Shown here: positions 8,401-16,645 of the stretch, piece by piece
Layout of the letters: each line of letters opens with the position of its first letter
Position numbering within the stretch: the first letter of the stretch is position 1
Assembly (NCBI RefSeq): GCF_900240245.1
Contig: NZ_OESQ01000001.1
Span: 2,288,501-2,352,500 of the forward strand
DNA from: Lachnoclostridium edouardi
GTDB lineage: Bacteria > Bacillota > Clostridia > Lachnospirales > Lachnospiraceae
Reading direction: 5' to 3'
DNA: 64,000 nucleotides
The notes under the pieces: generated by a model
What the model saw: the letters and a program-made list of their open reading frames with translations, nothing else
The model's database searches: none
What the model was told of the DNA's origin: nothing
Made by a program: the position numbers and the translations under genes

Positions 8401-11275
8401 AGAAGTAGAGGATCTGGAGAAAGCTTTGGATATTCTCGAACGGCTTGATAATGAAACGGGAACAAGTTTTGATCATAGCATGGGAGGTCCATTAACCGAT
8501 GCTGAATTATTAGGATTAATATCTCATTTTTTGACTATTGATAATTATGAAATTGTAAAACCTTATTTATTAAGAATTCAGGAGAATATAGAAAAGAATG
8601 AGGTATATGACTGTATAGCTGCAGCAAAGCTCCGATTTGTAAGTCTTATTTCAAAGTATAATCAGTCTGAGGCTTTAGAGTATTTTGATTTGTGCACACG
8701 TTACCTTGTTGCGTATGGTTTTCATAAGGATATTATTCTGGAACAGATTATGGATTCTTATAACATATTTTTTGAATCTGTTGCAGAAAATCCAGAAAAG
8801 GAACGTGATACAATAACAAAAATGACGATAGCTCTTTGGAAGCATACTGATGGAAGAGAAACAAAGCACTTCCTAAACCGCTGGTTTGACAAATTGCTTG
8901 AGACAGATTCGAAGTATGCGCTTGCATTCCTGTCTGAGCTACAAATCAAATATGGAAAAAGTTGGGTTGTAGAGCGTATGTTACGTTCTGCTATAGAGAA
9001 GTATTGCAATGATTCTAGTTATTTGGATATTATAATTGGATTGATTGAGTCACTTCCAAATGATACAAGCTCAAGAATAATTGATGCAGCCACATCTGTA
9101 TGCAGAATGCTGGTACATATATTCGAAGAAACAAGCAACGATGAAAAAATGCTGATTAAGTGGCGCATGAATGAACTTGTTATTAACATAGTTTCAAGAT
9201 TCAATATCCTTGATAGTTCTTGGCCGGATAATGATTCTTGGAAAGATGGAAGTATCAAAGAATTCTTGTTAACAGTCGAGTCAGCAGGATTTGATGTTTC
9301 ACAATATATAGAATATTTCCATATAAAGAAATCTGATGATATAGACAACAAAGATGGTAAAAAAGCAACAGATGTTTTTGAAAATAGTCAAATACATTTT
9401 GAAGCCTCAACCCTAGAAGATGCAAAGAAATGGTTTGAAACACATGATTTAATTGAGCGAGATATACAAGATATCTGTGAATTTCTTAAGAATTATCAGA
9501 ATGATAAAGATACTTTACTTGAAATGTTGAGATTCATAATTACCAAAGGTGGGGGATGGAGGTACAGTCAGAAACATAAGGAGAATATTTTACAAATTGT
9601 TGATAGGCTGAAACTGGATGATAAAGAAAAGTCAGAAATTCATATGTTGATATACCTTTACTCATATGAATGGGGAAGTTCTTTAGTGGATAAAGACGAA
9701 TTTCTCAATAGTACACGACTGAGTTTTGATGTGGCTTGTGATACGTTTTATAATGAATTACCTGAAGTTATTATTTCACATTCGGGTAGAATTACAAAAG
9801 GTCTTTTGGATGCACTTTTTACGTTTGGCTTTGAAAAGGATAGTATCATTGAGATTTGGAGAAATGTGTTCGATATTATGAAACTCCGTTTTCCGAATCT
9901 TGATCAATATATTATTGATAATGTTTGGGAAGAAACAGATACACTATTAGAATTGCGTAACTGCTTATTAATGCGGTTCATTGATGGAGGCAAGGAATCG
10001 TTTTTAGCAGCTTATGCTTACTTGGCGAATTCTGCTGAAGAAGAGAATTATTCTGAATTCACGGAATCGATAGTATTTTGTCTAGAGCATTATGAACAGT
10101 ATAATCTTGTGACACAAATAGCAATCGCAGATTTAGTAAGATGTTATGGATATTATCTGAAAGATTTGAATGAAGAGCGAATGATAAATGCAATTAATGC
10201 TATATATCCAACCAGAAATTTGCTTTTGGATGTTATATTTTCAGAATTTACAATATATAAGAGCTATCTTTTGAAGTGTGCTGATAAACATGCACCTGAT
10301 TATTTGGAGCAGGAAGATATTGAGTTTTATTTATCAGAACAGCTATATGATCTTGGGCAAGAAAAGACTCGAGAAGGAGCTGATGAATACGCTAAGAATT
10401 CAGTATACCGAGATCCGATTATGCAGGTGATTAATACTTGTGGTATTAACTATGTAGAACTCTATGAAAAACTACATGCATCAAGGAATCTGAATGATAT
10501 AATACAAGATTTTGTTGGGGGATCAAGCAAGATTCCTGAAACAAATACTGTGTACAAATCATATGTAATTCAATATGCGCTCCATGCGATTATTGAAAAA
10601 GCTTTTTTGGACAGAAAACCCGAGTTGATTTCGCAGAATTTGCTACGATTGATACCTGACTATCAGGGAATGTATAGATTATTTAAGTGCCGTGAAATGC
10701 AACCCCGAAATTATCTGTATAATAAGAATAATTCATGTGAGCCTTTTTTGAAAAATAATGAGGATGAATACATTCTAATAGGACGCTCCGAAATAAGAAA
10801 ACGCATTGATTATCAACAGGTGTCTTTGGTATTTGCATATCAAGGAATAGTAGGAGGGGAAGATGAAGAATATCAGAATCCGTTCCAACAATGTTTAGCT
10901 ACAGAGGTTGAAGAAAGGGAAATCTATATGATTTCGGATAATTCGAAAGCACTAATTAATTTTATTAGTACATTGGATCGAGAATTAGAAGATGAAGAGT
11001 ATCTGTGGCCTGGAATGTCAGTTTCTAAATTGCTTAATGTTCATATTGAATTTGATTTTTGGCATGGAAGATATATTGCCGTCAATCATGAAAATGATAT
11101 TGTCTTTATTATGAAAAAATGGTCATCAAGTTATAAGGGCGACAGTGAGTATCCTGGAAATGCAATTCCATTATATAGTGGAACGGAATTGTATATAAAG
11201 AAGGAGTATATTGAAATATTAGAACAGCAATTTGGAAAACTGAAGATGAAAACCTATGTGCAATCATATACATAG
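5444..11275 (+). CDS. Avs-like STAND NTPase with nuclease-like N terminus
   Basis: A 1943-residue protein. The N-terminal region (1-240) has GYEYQDYF and then FDDLKVKT...FQIKY (D45/D46, Q59-I-K61), the pattern of Cap4/DUF4297-type PD-(D/E)xK nucleases. A P-loop follows: Walker A GNPGSGKS at 297-304 and Walker B FYLVVDGLDHI around 384-395. From about residue 600 to the C terminus it is predicted helical, repeat-like sequence of the kind used as a sensor. This architecture (nuclease, STAND ATPase, long helical sensor) is that of Avs antiphage proteins, which bind a conserved phage protein and then cleave DNA. The family is inferred from architecture; the subfamily is not assigned. SD GAGGAGG at 5430 supports ATG 5444. 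The gene is AT-rich compared with the IME backbone, stands alone and is intact. Confidence 0.75.
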   Translation: MQSAIHEGYEYQDYFTVSIILQLMLRQIDAEIIIDRKDFSGDKFDDLKVKTPNSTTEFQIKYSDDETSHKLTKDDFANGNGHGTALSDLFVSWKTRKESKNNTQIKLCLAWHRPTDDDPIVEFLKPIEEQTLPFSMAAYSFDGEAFWPVDNPPPKTWRKFNSAIKSGIIDREDFLLFCNELTIVLEMPKASLDLKKPGGIENVIIRQAEKLGVGIYPNDSLNLEEVIYKLATEVKHSRAMGNRLYTNTLMGRLGFIMDYGKFDQRFPVDSAHKVILYDEIERLYGIIRDSKRVIITGNPGSGKSWLVDEFIDKLENEDSKVIHYNCFQSLQDTNSLERIRVTSLYGNLVSQIVEQCPELVEHKNTIFGADKAELENLLRFIGEEFYLVVDGLDHISREYDLHKDLISHSETEIISELLGIHFPDNCYVIIASQPIGVLDKFKANGYCVFEIEPWGIKQAKSLMATFQIIDDIIKEDDSSSISEYLLKKSQGNALYLSYILRQLRNLNVDKELIDEIPDYDINLSEYYCYLYKKVHNNRTVNALCGADFYLSLDDLMEITGDGEYVEYDISVLQPLLIENVLSGGFSIYHESFRRFVLSLLRDKKVDLERNVYGILADWLQEKPFFEFDKAFYYLTELLYKVKRDDENTALIEKEFVLKSVSEGYSRKRIRMNLNCIIRSAGRTRNLVALVTAGELLAMLDDMNEFESTGEEYFQAICDIKGASKLNQLMQIDGKPTFDKNTGLLACYISSKAGITPWWELYLDTDAKQYKIEDFKYYFRYHLDKQGVSIIPKLMELIEKEKDSIRNQCIEIAYDELEGYIEFNEIASIAEKQQLIHWKDYLSYIETGYYPQRDVSFEVAIRNWEKIKKLKMPGEEDVRSFKELFSQIYYLSERGDRKAIEAVVADCGNINWFYNWIIYSVKMAELCASTAQMDSKYICESAITNLKLLLQDTEVFKGKPRTCDLYFLQNELTKSYEQAVKLIFQNGEVEDLEKALDILERLDNETGTSFDHSMGGPLTDAELLGLISHFLTIDNYEIVKPYLLRIQENIEKNEVYDCIAAAKLRFVSLISKYNQSEALEYFDLCTRYLVAYGFHKDIILEQIMDSYNIFFESVAENPEKERDTITKMTIALWKHTDGRETKHFLNRWFDKLLETDSKYALAFLSELQIKYGKSWVVERMLRSAIEKYCNDSSYLDIIIGLIESLPNDTSSRIIDAATSVCRMLVHIFEETSNDEKMLIKWRMNELVINIVSRFNILDSSWPDNDSWKDGSIKEFLLTVESAGFDVSQYIEYFHIKKSDDIDNKDGKKATDVFENSQIHFEASTLEDAKKWFETHDLIERDIQDICEFLKNYQNDKDTLLEMLRFIITKGGGWRYSQKHKENILQIVDRLKLDDKEKSEIHMLIYLYSYEWGSSLVDKDEFLNSTRLSFDVACDTFYNELPEVIISHSGRITKGLLDALFTFGFEKDSIIEIWRNVFDIMKLRFPNLDQYIIDNVWEETDTLLELRNCLLMRFIDGGKESFLAAYAYLANSAEEENYSEFTESIVFCLEHYEQYNLVTQIAIADLVRCYGYYLKDLNEERMINAINAIYPTRNLLLDVIFSEFTIYKSYLLKCADKHAPDYLEQEDIEFYLSEQLYDLGQEKTREGADEYAKNSVYRDPIMQVINTCGINYVELYEKLHASRNLNDIIQDFVGGSSKIPETNTVYKSYVIQYALHAIIEKAFLDRKPELISQNLLRLIPDYQGMYRLFKCREMQPRNYLYNKNNSCEPFLKNNEDEYILIGRSEIRKRIDYQQVSLVFAYQGIVGGEDEEYQNPFQQCLATEVEEREIYMISDNSKALINFISTLDRELEDEEYLWPGMSVSKLLNVHIEFDFWHGRYIAVNHENDIVFIMKKWSSSYKGDSEYPGNAIPLYSGTELYIKKEYIEILEQQFGKLKMKTYVQSYT

Positions 11276-11417
11276 ACTTATTGATTTATTCTGATAAAAG
11301 AAATTTATGGTTTATGAACATGAAAATTTCTGCTTGCATTCTGAATTTTAATTGAATAACCACAGCACAAACCGCTGCTACATGGAAGCCAACAAACCAT
11401 GCAACAGCGGTTTTTCT

Positions 11418-12224
11418 TTACCGTTTTTTCCTCTGGCTGATAGGCGTTCCCATTTTCTTCGATTTTTTGAGAATCTGAATCAGCCAGCGAAATTCTTCGT
11501 CTGACAGATTTTTATAGTTGATACCGAGCTGCTTGCAGTAAAGGACAACGAGCTTTTCATCCCGACTGCCCTTGAAATTTTCGACCGCTTCCAGATTTTC
11601 TTTCAGTTCATCGGCAACGGTGGTCTGGGGCGCACTCTCACTGTCCTTTTTGTGAGCTTCCCGAATATCCCGGATAATGAGATTGAGGTCATCCAGAACC
11701 ATGTGGCTGAAATATTCATCATCGCTGATATGGGCGGCTTGCAGCACTTTCAAATGCGGGTCATCTTCGCCGGGGCGATACCGTTCAATGATTTCATGCC
11801 GGACAGTATCGACAAGGGCGTTTAGGTTTTGAATCTGCATGGTGGCAATCCCATCCACATAAATCTCAATGTCTGCAAGAAACTTGATAAAATCTTTATG
11901 TGTGGCAAGCTCACAGAGTAGGCGGTTGTTAATCCGACCGCTTTTCAAAAGTGCCACCATCTCATCATTCAAATGCAGCTCTGTTAGTGGCGTGTTGATC
12001 TGCTCTCGGTTCTCTGTCCGGCACAGCAGATAATCAACGGAAACCCCATAGAAGTCTGCCAGCGTGACAAGATAGCCATGATTGATTTCCTTAACATTCT
12101 CTTTTTCATAACTTCCAAGAGCTGATTTAGAAATGTCCGTCAGCTTTGATAGTTCTTCCAGATTTAAGCCTTTATCCTTGCGGAGTTCCCAAAGGCGTTC
12201 CTGTATGCTTGTTGCTCCTTTCAT
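11418..12224 (-). CDS. XRE-family HTH transcriptional regulator
   Basis: A 268-residue regulator with an N-terminal Cro/CI-type HTH (about residues 8-65: LRKDKGLNLEELSKLTDISKSALGSYE) and a long helical C-terminal region of unknown function. It is convergent with the Avs-like gene and divergent from the replication/mobilization genes, the position of a master repressor of an IME. The intergenic DNA upstream has a TATAAT-type -10 on this strand (about 12270-12275) and the palindrome GGAAATTTCC at 12296-12305, a possible operator. The start at 12224 follows a GGAGCGTGCGCCC leader. Confidence 0.8.
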   Translation of the reverse strand: MKGATSIQERLWELRKDKGLNLEELSKLTDISKSALGSYEKENVKEINHGYLVTLADFYGVSVDYLLCRTENREQINTPLTELHLNDEMVALLKSGRINNRLLCELATHKDFIKFLADIEIYVDGIATMQIQNLNALVDTVRHEIIERYRPGEDDPHLKVLQAAHISDDEYFSHMVLDDLNLIIRDIREAHKKDSESAPQTTVADELKENLEAVENFKGSRDEKLVVLYCKQLGINYKNLSDEEFRWLIQILKKSKKMGTPISQRKKR

Positions 12225-12707
12225 GGGCGCACGCTCCTTTCCAACGGTTTCATTGCTGTCGCTTAACTGGATTATATCACACTTTCCGCAATCGTGGAAA
12301 TTTCCGCTTTTTATCCTTAATTCCTACTTTGTGGACATACGGCACAGGGCACAAAAATGTTCTATGATACAGGTAGTTCATCGATGGATTATTCCAATCG
12401 AATGACCAGCCTGTGTGGGATATGCTTCCCCGGCGATGTAGCGCCATGACTTTTGGCAGGGATATGGAGGAACCCTAACCAAAATGAGCGTACCGAAGGG
12501 AGCGATACGCCGCTGTGAGATTCAGGGGAGGAACGACACCGGGGAGAACTGGCGAACTGACCCCGAAATGATACCGAAACACGACAATCTGATAGGGGGA
12601 CAGTCTACCCTATCGCTGATACTTCGGGAGATTTTAAGGGGCTCTATGGCTGTAATTTTGCCGAAAATCGCCCCGAAACCATACACTAAAACGGGAGGAA
12701 ACACAAT
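12225..12707. promoter_or_regulatory. control region between the XRE gene and mobilization genes
   Basis: No convincing gene. On the minus strand a TTCCAC / TATAAT pair with a 17-bp spacer faces the XRE gene, overlapping the palindrome GGAAATTTCC (12296-12305) and nearby TTTCCGC copies. The rest (12400-12700) is GC-rich and shows short self-complementary stretches but no clear function. An open frame at 12484-12720 lacks an SD and resembles no family. Confidence 0.4.
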
Positions 12708-12896
12708 ATGCCGAGAATGAGCAAAAAGAGGAAGCATGAGCTTTCCTTTTACCTCAATGACCGGGGGCGTGTCACTTACAACGAATTGTGCCGGAAATGC
12801 CAGCATGGGTGCAAGCAGAGCTTCCGGGCGGTTGTGGTTGACTGCCCCCGTTACTTATCCAAACGAGCAAAGAAAAAGGAGGAACACACCGAATGA
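12708..12896 (+). CDS. small Cys-rich conserved IME protein
   Basis: A 62-residue basic protein with a cysteine cluster ELCRKCQHGCKQSF and a further VDCPRY, suggesting a small zinc-binding fold. ATG 12708 follows GGGAGG. It overlaps the next gene by 4 nt (ATGA), so the two are translationally coupled. Proteins of this type accompany RepA-like genes in clostridial IMEs; the function is unknown. Confidence 0.6.
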   Translation: MPRMSKKRKHELSFYLNDRGRVTYNELCRKCQHGCKQSFRAVVVDCPRYLSKRAKKKEEHTE

Positions 12897-13234
12897 ATTT
12901 TGAATTTATGACGATAGACACACCCTTGCCGCCCTGTATGCCCTTTCCCAGAGCGTTGACAGGATTTCCAGTCAGCAGCACCGCAAAGGTCATGTACTGC
13001 CGGATGCTGGACGCTATGCTGTCCAAAGGGCAGGAGGACGAGAACGGAATCCTGTTTGTCTGCTTCCCTGTCACAGCCATTGCCGCAGTCCTGTCCCGCA
13101 GTCCCATGACGGTCAAGCGTTCTCTGAATGAACTGGAAACCGCCGGACTTATCATGCGGGTGCGTCAGGGCGTTGGAGAATCAAACAGGATTTATGTGCT
13201 GATACCAAGAAAGGAGGACACTGCCCTTGCCTGA
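12893..13234 (+). CDS. short RepA N-terminal-like replication protein
   Basis: A 113-residue protein with the N-terminal winged-helix of RepA_N replication initiators: LPPCMPFPRALTGFPVSSTA, then a helix-turn-helix (VTAIAAVLSRSPMTVKRSLN) and a wing (GLIMRVRQGVGESNRIYV). It is under half the length of the RepA encoded by IME 2 at 27342, with no C-terminal domain. It may therefore be a DNA-binding regulator rather than a full initiator. It overlaps both neighbours by a few bases, in one operon. Confidence 0.7.
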   Translation: MNFEFMTIDTPLPPCMPFPRALTGFPVSSTAKVMYCRMLDAMLSKGQEDENGILFVCFPVTAIAAVLSRSPMTVKRSLNELETAGLIMRVRQGVGESNRIYVLIPRKEDTALA

Positions 13235-13523
13235 TACCTCAAAGCTGGAAAAGCTCAACCGGGAGCTGGAGAAAAGCGAAAAGAAACTGCGGAAAGCCAT
13301 CAATGATGAAAAGGCATTACAACACCAGTTGAAGCAGCTTACCCGAAAAGAACGGACACACCGGCTCTGCACTCGTGGCGGTATGCTGGAAAGTTTTCTG
13401 CAAGAGCCGGAACGCCTGACAGATGATGATGTCATGCTGTTGTTGAAACTCATTTTTCACAGGCAGGACACGCAGGAACTATTGAAAAAACTGCTGGAAC
13501 GGGAGAAGCCGGAAACCCCTTAG
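13227..13523 (+). CDS. DUF3847 family protein
   Basis: A 98-residue helical protein: a Lys/Glu-rich coiled coil in residues 4-45 and then the conserved core RTHRLCTRGGMLESFLQEPE with DDVMLLLKLIFH, diagnostic of DUF3847. Such proteins are encoded beside mobilization genes in clostridial elements; the function is unknown, and an accessory role in relaxosome or replication is possible. Start is TTG 13227, with AAGGAGG at 13211-13217 nine bases upstream, overlapping the previous gene by 8 nt. Confidence 0.85.
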   Translation: MPDTSKLEKLNRELEKSEKKLRKAINDEKALQHQLKQLTRKERTHRLCTRGGMLESFLQEPERLTDDDVMLLLKLIFHRQDTQELLKKLLEREKPETP

Positions 13524-13829
13524 TTTACTAAGGGCGCAATTATACACCACCCAGAGGTTGGTGCATTGCGTTCTCCGAAGGCTCCTCGCCGGAGGGCTGT
13601 GATTTTCCGCAGTCAAGGTCTGCTCCAAATCATACAGGGGACGCTACGCTTCCCCTGCGCTGGCTGCCGCCAGCTACCCTTTTGTGGACTTGCCATCTGG
13701 GGACACCTTGCGTTGCAAGCTGTTCCCAGCCGACAAGTAAAATATGGCTTGACTTAAAATTTTTATTCAGTTACCCTTAGATAAGAGTTACCGGTAGCTC
13801 TTTATCTAATCAATAAGGAGCGTGTAAAA
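13524..13829. other. GC-rich non-coding stretch after DUF3847
   Basis: It contains the perfect dyad CCTTAGTTTACTAAGG (13518-13533), the candidate oriT just after it, and a GC-rich segment to about 13750 with short inverted repeats (CTCCGAAGG/CGCCGGAGG type). The 63-codon open frame at 13566 has no SD and a composition typical of chance. From 13750 the DNA turns AT-rich, which marks the join to the C45 cargo gene. Confidence 0.45.
13530..13563 (-). other. candidate oriT (MOBQ-type) of IME 1
   Basis: On the minus strand an imperfect inverted repeat CACCAACC/GGGTGGTG (13545-13563) is followed at once by TATAATTGCGCCCTT (13530-13544). This is the layout of RSF1010/R1162-type oriT: an inverted repeat and then a TAAxTGCGC-CCT nic region. 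The IME's relaxase belongs to the same MobA/MobL group. The assignment rests on remembered consensus and layout. Confidence 0.5.
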
Positions 13830-14840
13830 ATGTATCATGCACATTTTAGGGGAACACACTACGAAGCTGGTTTTCGGTGGGGTTCCTTACTGTTAAAACA
13901 CAAAAATATAATTTTAGAGAACATACCATTTGAAATCACGCAGGAACGGATTGACTATGCTTTGTCCTGCCTTCCGATTTATGAAAAGTATTACCATGAG
14001 ATTGTAGAAGAAATTCAAGGTCTGGCAGATGGACAACAATGTGATGTCCGTATTTTGCAAGCTGTATTATTTAGTATGTACTCTATGCCTCCATCTTGTA
14101 ATTGCTCTTGTTTTGCTTTTACAACGGAACAGGAAATTCTTCTGGGACGAAACAGTGATTTTCTGACAGAAATCGAAAGGCTAAATCAGAATGTAGTTTA
14201 TAAATTGACGGATGGAGTTTATTCTTTTACAGGAAATACAACTGCTTTTATTGAGATTGAAGATGGTGTTAATGAACAGGGTTTAGCTGTTGGTTTAACA
14301 TCCGTCTATCCTAACCAATGCAAACCGGGATTTAACGCAGGTATGATTGTCAGATACCTGTTGGAGAAATGTAGAAATGTGTTGGAAGCTGTCTCCTGTT
14401 TATATCAATTACCGATTGCTTCAGCACAAACTTTAACCTTAGCTGATACAATGGGGGCGATAGCTGTTATAGAATGTAATGCGGAACAGATAAAAATAGA
14501 AAAAACATTGAATAGCAATCTTGCTTTTGTCTGTGCAACGAACACTTTCCATCTGCCAGGAATGGTAGGCTATAACAACGATAAGATTGATAATTGGTTT
14601 GCAGAAGAACGGTATCAAACATTGTATTCAGCTTTTAGCGAAAAAAATGGAGGTTTCAATTTTCCATTTGCAGAAAAACTGTTGTCTGGAGATTATGGTT
14701 TCCTCTGTCAGTATGACAGAAGTACAGGTAAAGATACTGTCTGGTCAGTTATTTATGATATGAAACGACACAAAATTTATCGAAGTGAAGGGAATCCCAG
14801 ACGACACAAATTCAAAGAAGATATTCGTTTTCAGTTTTGA
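13830..14840 (+). CDS. C45-type acyltransferase / linear amide C-N hydrolase
   Basis: A 336-residue Ntn-hydrolase. The segment NCSCFAF at 91-97 followed by LLGRNSDF aligns with the autoproteolysis site of the penicillin-acyltransferase (C45) family, with Cys92 as the likely N-terminal nucleophile after self-cleavage. Conserved parts LAVGLTSVYP and TNTFHLPGM follow. Relatives process N-acyl amides such as penicillins, N-acyl-homoserine lactones or bile amides; the substrate here is unknown. SD AAGGAGCG precedes ATG 13830. It is AT-rich and sits between the candidate oriT and the relaxase, so it looks like captured cargo. Confidence 0.75.
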   Translation: MYHAHFRGTHYEAGFRWGSLLLKHKNIILENIPFEITQERIDYALSCLPIYEKYYHEIVEEIQGLADGQQCDVRILQAVLFSMYSMPPSCNCSCFAFTTEQEILLGRNSDFLTEIERLNQNVVYKLTDGVYSFTGNTTAFIEIEDGVNEQGLAVGLTSVYPNQCKPGFNAGMIVRYLLEKCRNVLEAVSCLYQLPIASAQTLTLADTMGAIAVIECNAEQIKIEKTLNSNLAFVCATNTFHLPGMVGYNNDKIDNWFAEERYQTLYSAFSEKNGGFNFPFAEKLLSGDYGFLCQYDRSTGKDTVWSVIYDMKRHKIYRSEGNPRRHKFKEDIRFQF

Positions 14841-14872
14841 TTTTTCAAATTGATGTATTTCCATAACTAAAT

Positions 14873-14935
14873 ATCCGCCGCCCACACAGCGGCACACCGA
14901 GCAGGAAATCTGAAAAAAAGGTCTCCTGCTTTTTT
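14873..14935 (+). terminator. two-hairpin terminator module upstream of the relaxase
   Basis: GCCGC...GCGGC (14879-14893) is followed by an AGCAGGA...TCCTGCT stem with a T7 run (14900-14931). The same two-hairpin block with the same flanking bases stands at about 24293-24355 in IME 2, before its mobilization genes. The second hairpin is a good intrinsic terminator; conservation of the first suggests an additional role (attenuation). Confidence 0.6.
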
Positions 14936-14999
14936 TCCGCCCAAAATGAGGTGGTAAAACGCCACCCCATCCATCAATTACCGAAAGGAGGGACACGAA

Positions 15000-16580
15000 A
15001 TGCCCTGTCCACACAACGAAATCACGATTGTGCAGCGAAGCCAGCGGCAGTCTGCGGTTGCCGCCGCTGCTTACCAGAGTGGCGAAAAGCTGTTCTGTGA
15101 ATACGACCAGCAAGTGAAGCACTACCCGGAAAAGCGTGGTATCGTCCACAATGAAATCCTGCTCCCGGCAAATGCCCCACAGGAATATGCAGACCGCAAT
15201 ACTTTATGGAACGCCGCCGAAGCTGTGGAGAAACAATGGAACTCCCAGCTTGCAAGGCGGTGGGTGCTTACCATCCCCAGAGAGATACCGCCTGACCAGT
15301 ACGCTGTCCTTGTCCGGGAGTTTTGTGAACAGCAGTTTGTTTCCAAAGGCATGATTGCTGATTTTGCCATCCATGACCCCCATCCGCCGGGACACAATCC
15401 CCACGCCCATGTCCTGCTGACGATGCGGGCAATGGACGAACATGGGAAATGGCTTCCCAAGAGCCGCAAGGTTTATGACCTTGATGAAAACGGGGAACGA
15501 ATAAAACTTCCGTCCGGCAGATGGAAAAGCCACAAGGAGGATACGGTGGACTGGAACGACCAGAGATATTGTGAAATCTGGCGGCATGAGTGGGAAGTTA
15601 TCCAGAACCGCTATCTGGAAGCCAATGACCGCCCAGAGCGTGTGGACTTGCGTTCCTATGCCAGACAGGGGATTGATATAGTCCCCACTGTCCATGAGGG
15701 GGCTGCTGTCCGGCAGATGGAAAAGCGAGGTATCCAGACGAATATCGGCAACCTGAACCGGGAAATCAGAGCCGCCAACCGCCTGATGAAGTCCATCCGG
15801 CAGCTTATCCAAAACCTCAAAGGCTGGATTACCGAGCTGGGAGAAAAAAGGAAAGAGCTGCTTACACAAAAAGCGGCGGAAGAAGCGGTCTTTCTTCCCA
15901 ATCTGCTGATGAAATATATGGAGATACGAAAGGAAGAACGGAGGGACTGGACAAGGGCTGGACAGAACCGGGGGACTTCACAGGACTTAAAGGCAGTCAG
16001 CGAAGCCCTGTCCTATCTCCGGCAAAAGGGGCTTTCCACTGTGGAGGACTTAGAAGCGTTTCTGGAAGCGTCCGGGAAATCAGCCGCAGATTACCGCAAT
16101 CAGATGAAGCCAAAGGAAGCCCGCAGCAAAGTGATTGACGGGATTCTTGCCAGCCGGACAGACTGCAAGGAATGTAAGCCCGTCTATGAAAAGTACCAGA
16201 AGATATTTTTTAAGAAAACAAAGGAAACTTTCAAGCAGGAACACCCGGAGGTTGCCCGGTATGAGAAAGCCGCCGCCTACCTTGCCAAGCACCCGGACGA
16301 TAAGGACAGCACCAAAAAGGAGCTGCAAGAGGAGCAGGAAACGCTTCTGGAAGAAATCGCAGAGCTGAAAGTACCGCTGACCGAGGTACAGGAGGATTTG
16401 AAGAAGCTGCGGGACATCCGCTACTGGGTACGGAAAGCCACACCCGGCACAGAGGAAAGCAAAGAGCCACCCAAGAAGCAGCCCATCAAAGAAGTCTTGC
16501 AGGATAAAGCGGACGAGAAAAAAGCACAAAGAACTGCCCCGGCGCAGACAAAACACAAACAACAGGATATGGAACTTTAA
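15000..16580 (+). CDS. mobA: MobA/MobL family relaxase
   Basis: A 526-residue relaxase. The N terminus has the MobA/MobL pattern EITIVQRSQRQSAVAAAAYQ, and the metal-binding histidines lie in HPPGHNPHAHVLLTMRA (about residues 137-153), typical of MOBQ relaxases. Residues 270 to the end are Lys/Glu-rich coiled coil. It would nick oriT, stay bound to the 5' end and lead the strand into a helper conjugation channel. SD GAAAGGAGGG precedes ATG 15000. No primase domain is fused, as the primase is a separate gene downstream. Confidence 0.9.
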   Translation: MPCPHNEITIVQRSQRQSAVAAAAYQSGEKLFCEYDQQVKHYPEKRGIVHNEILLPANAPQEYADRNTLWNAAEAVEKQWNSQLARRWVLTIPREIPPDQYAVLVREFCEQQFVSKGMIADFAIHDPHPPGHNPHAHVLLTMRAMDEHGKWLPKSRKVYDLDENGERIKLPSGRWKSHKEDTVDWNDQRYCEIWRHEWEVIQNRYLEANDRPERVDLRSYARQGIDIVPTVHEGAAVRQMEKRGIQTNIGNLNREIRAANRLMKSIRQLIQNLKGWITELGEKRKELLTQKAAEEAVFLPNLLMKYMEIRKEERRDWTRAGQNRGTSQDLKAVSEALSYLRQKGLSTVEDLEAFLEASGKSAADYRNQMKPKEARSKVIDGILASRTDCKECKPVYEKYQKIFFKKTKETFKQEHPEVARYEKAAAYLAKHPDDKDSTKKELQEEQETLLEEIAELKVPLTEVQEDLKKLRDIRYWVRKATPGTEESKEPPKKQPIKEVLQDKADEKKAQRTAPAQTKHKQQDMEL

Positions 16581-16583
16581 CAG

Positions 16584-16630
16584 GCACTTGCCATTTTCAA
16601 TCAGAGAATGTCAGGTGCTTTTCTTTTTTT
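16584..16630 (+). terminator. intrinsic terminator after the relaxase gene
   Basis: Positions 16584-16598 pair with 16604-16618 (about 14 pairs, loop AATCA), followed by a T-rich tract TTTTCTTTTTTT. The primase SD starts just 2 nt after the tract, so replication genes are probably transcribed by read-through or from a promoter inside mobA. Confidence 0.75.
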
Positions 16631-16645
16631 CAAGGAGGGATAGAT

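Noticed and set aside
12484..12720. 78-codon gene
   Set aside because: No ribosome binding site, odd composition and no family. The antisense frame is just as long.
13566..13757. 63-codon gene after DUF3847
   Set aside because: Arg/Pro-rich chance frame in GC-rich DNA without an SD; lies beside the candidate oriT.
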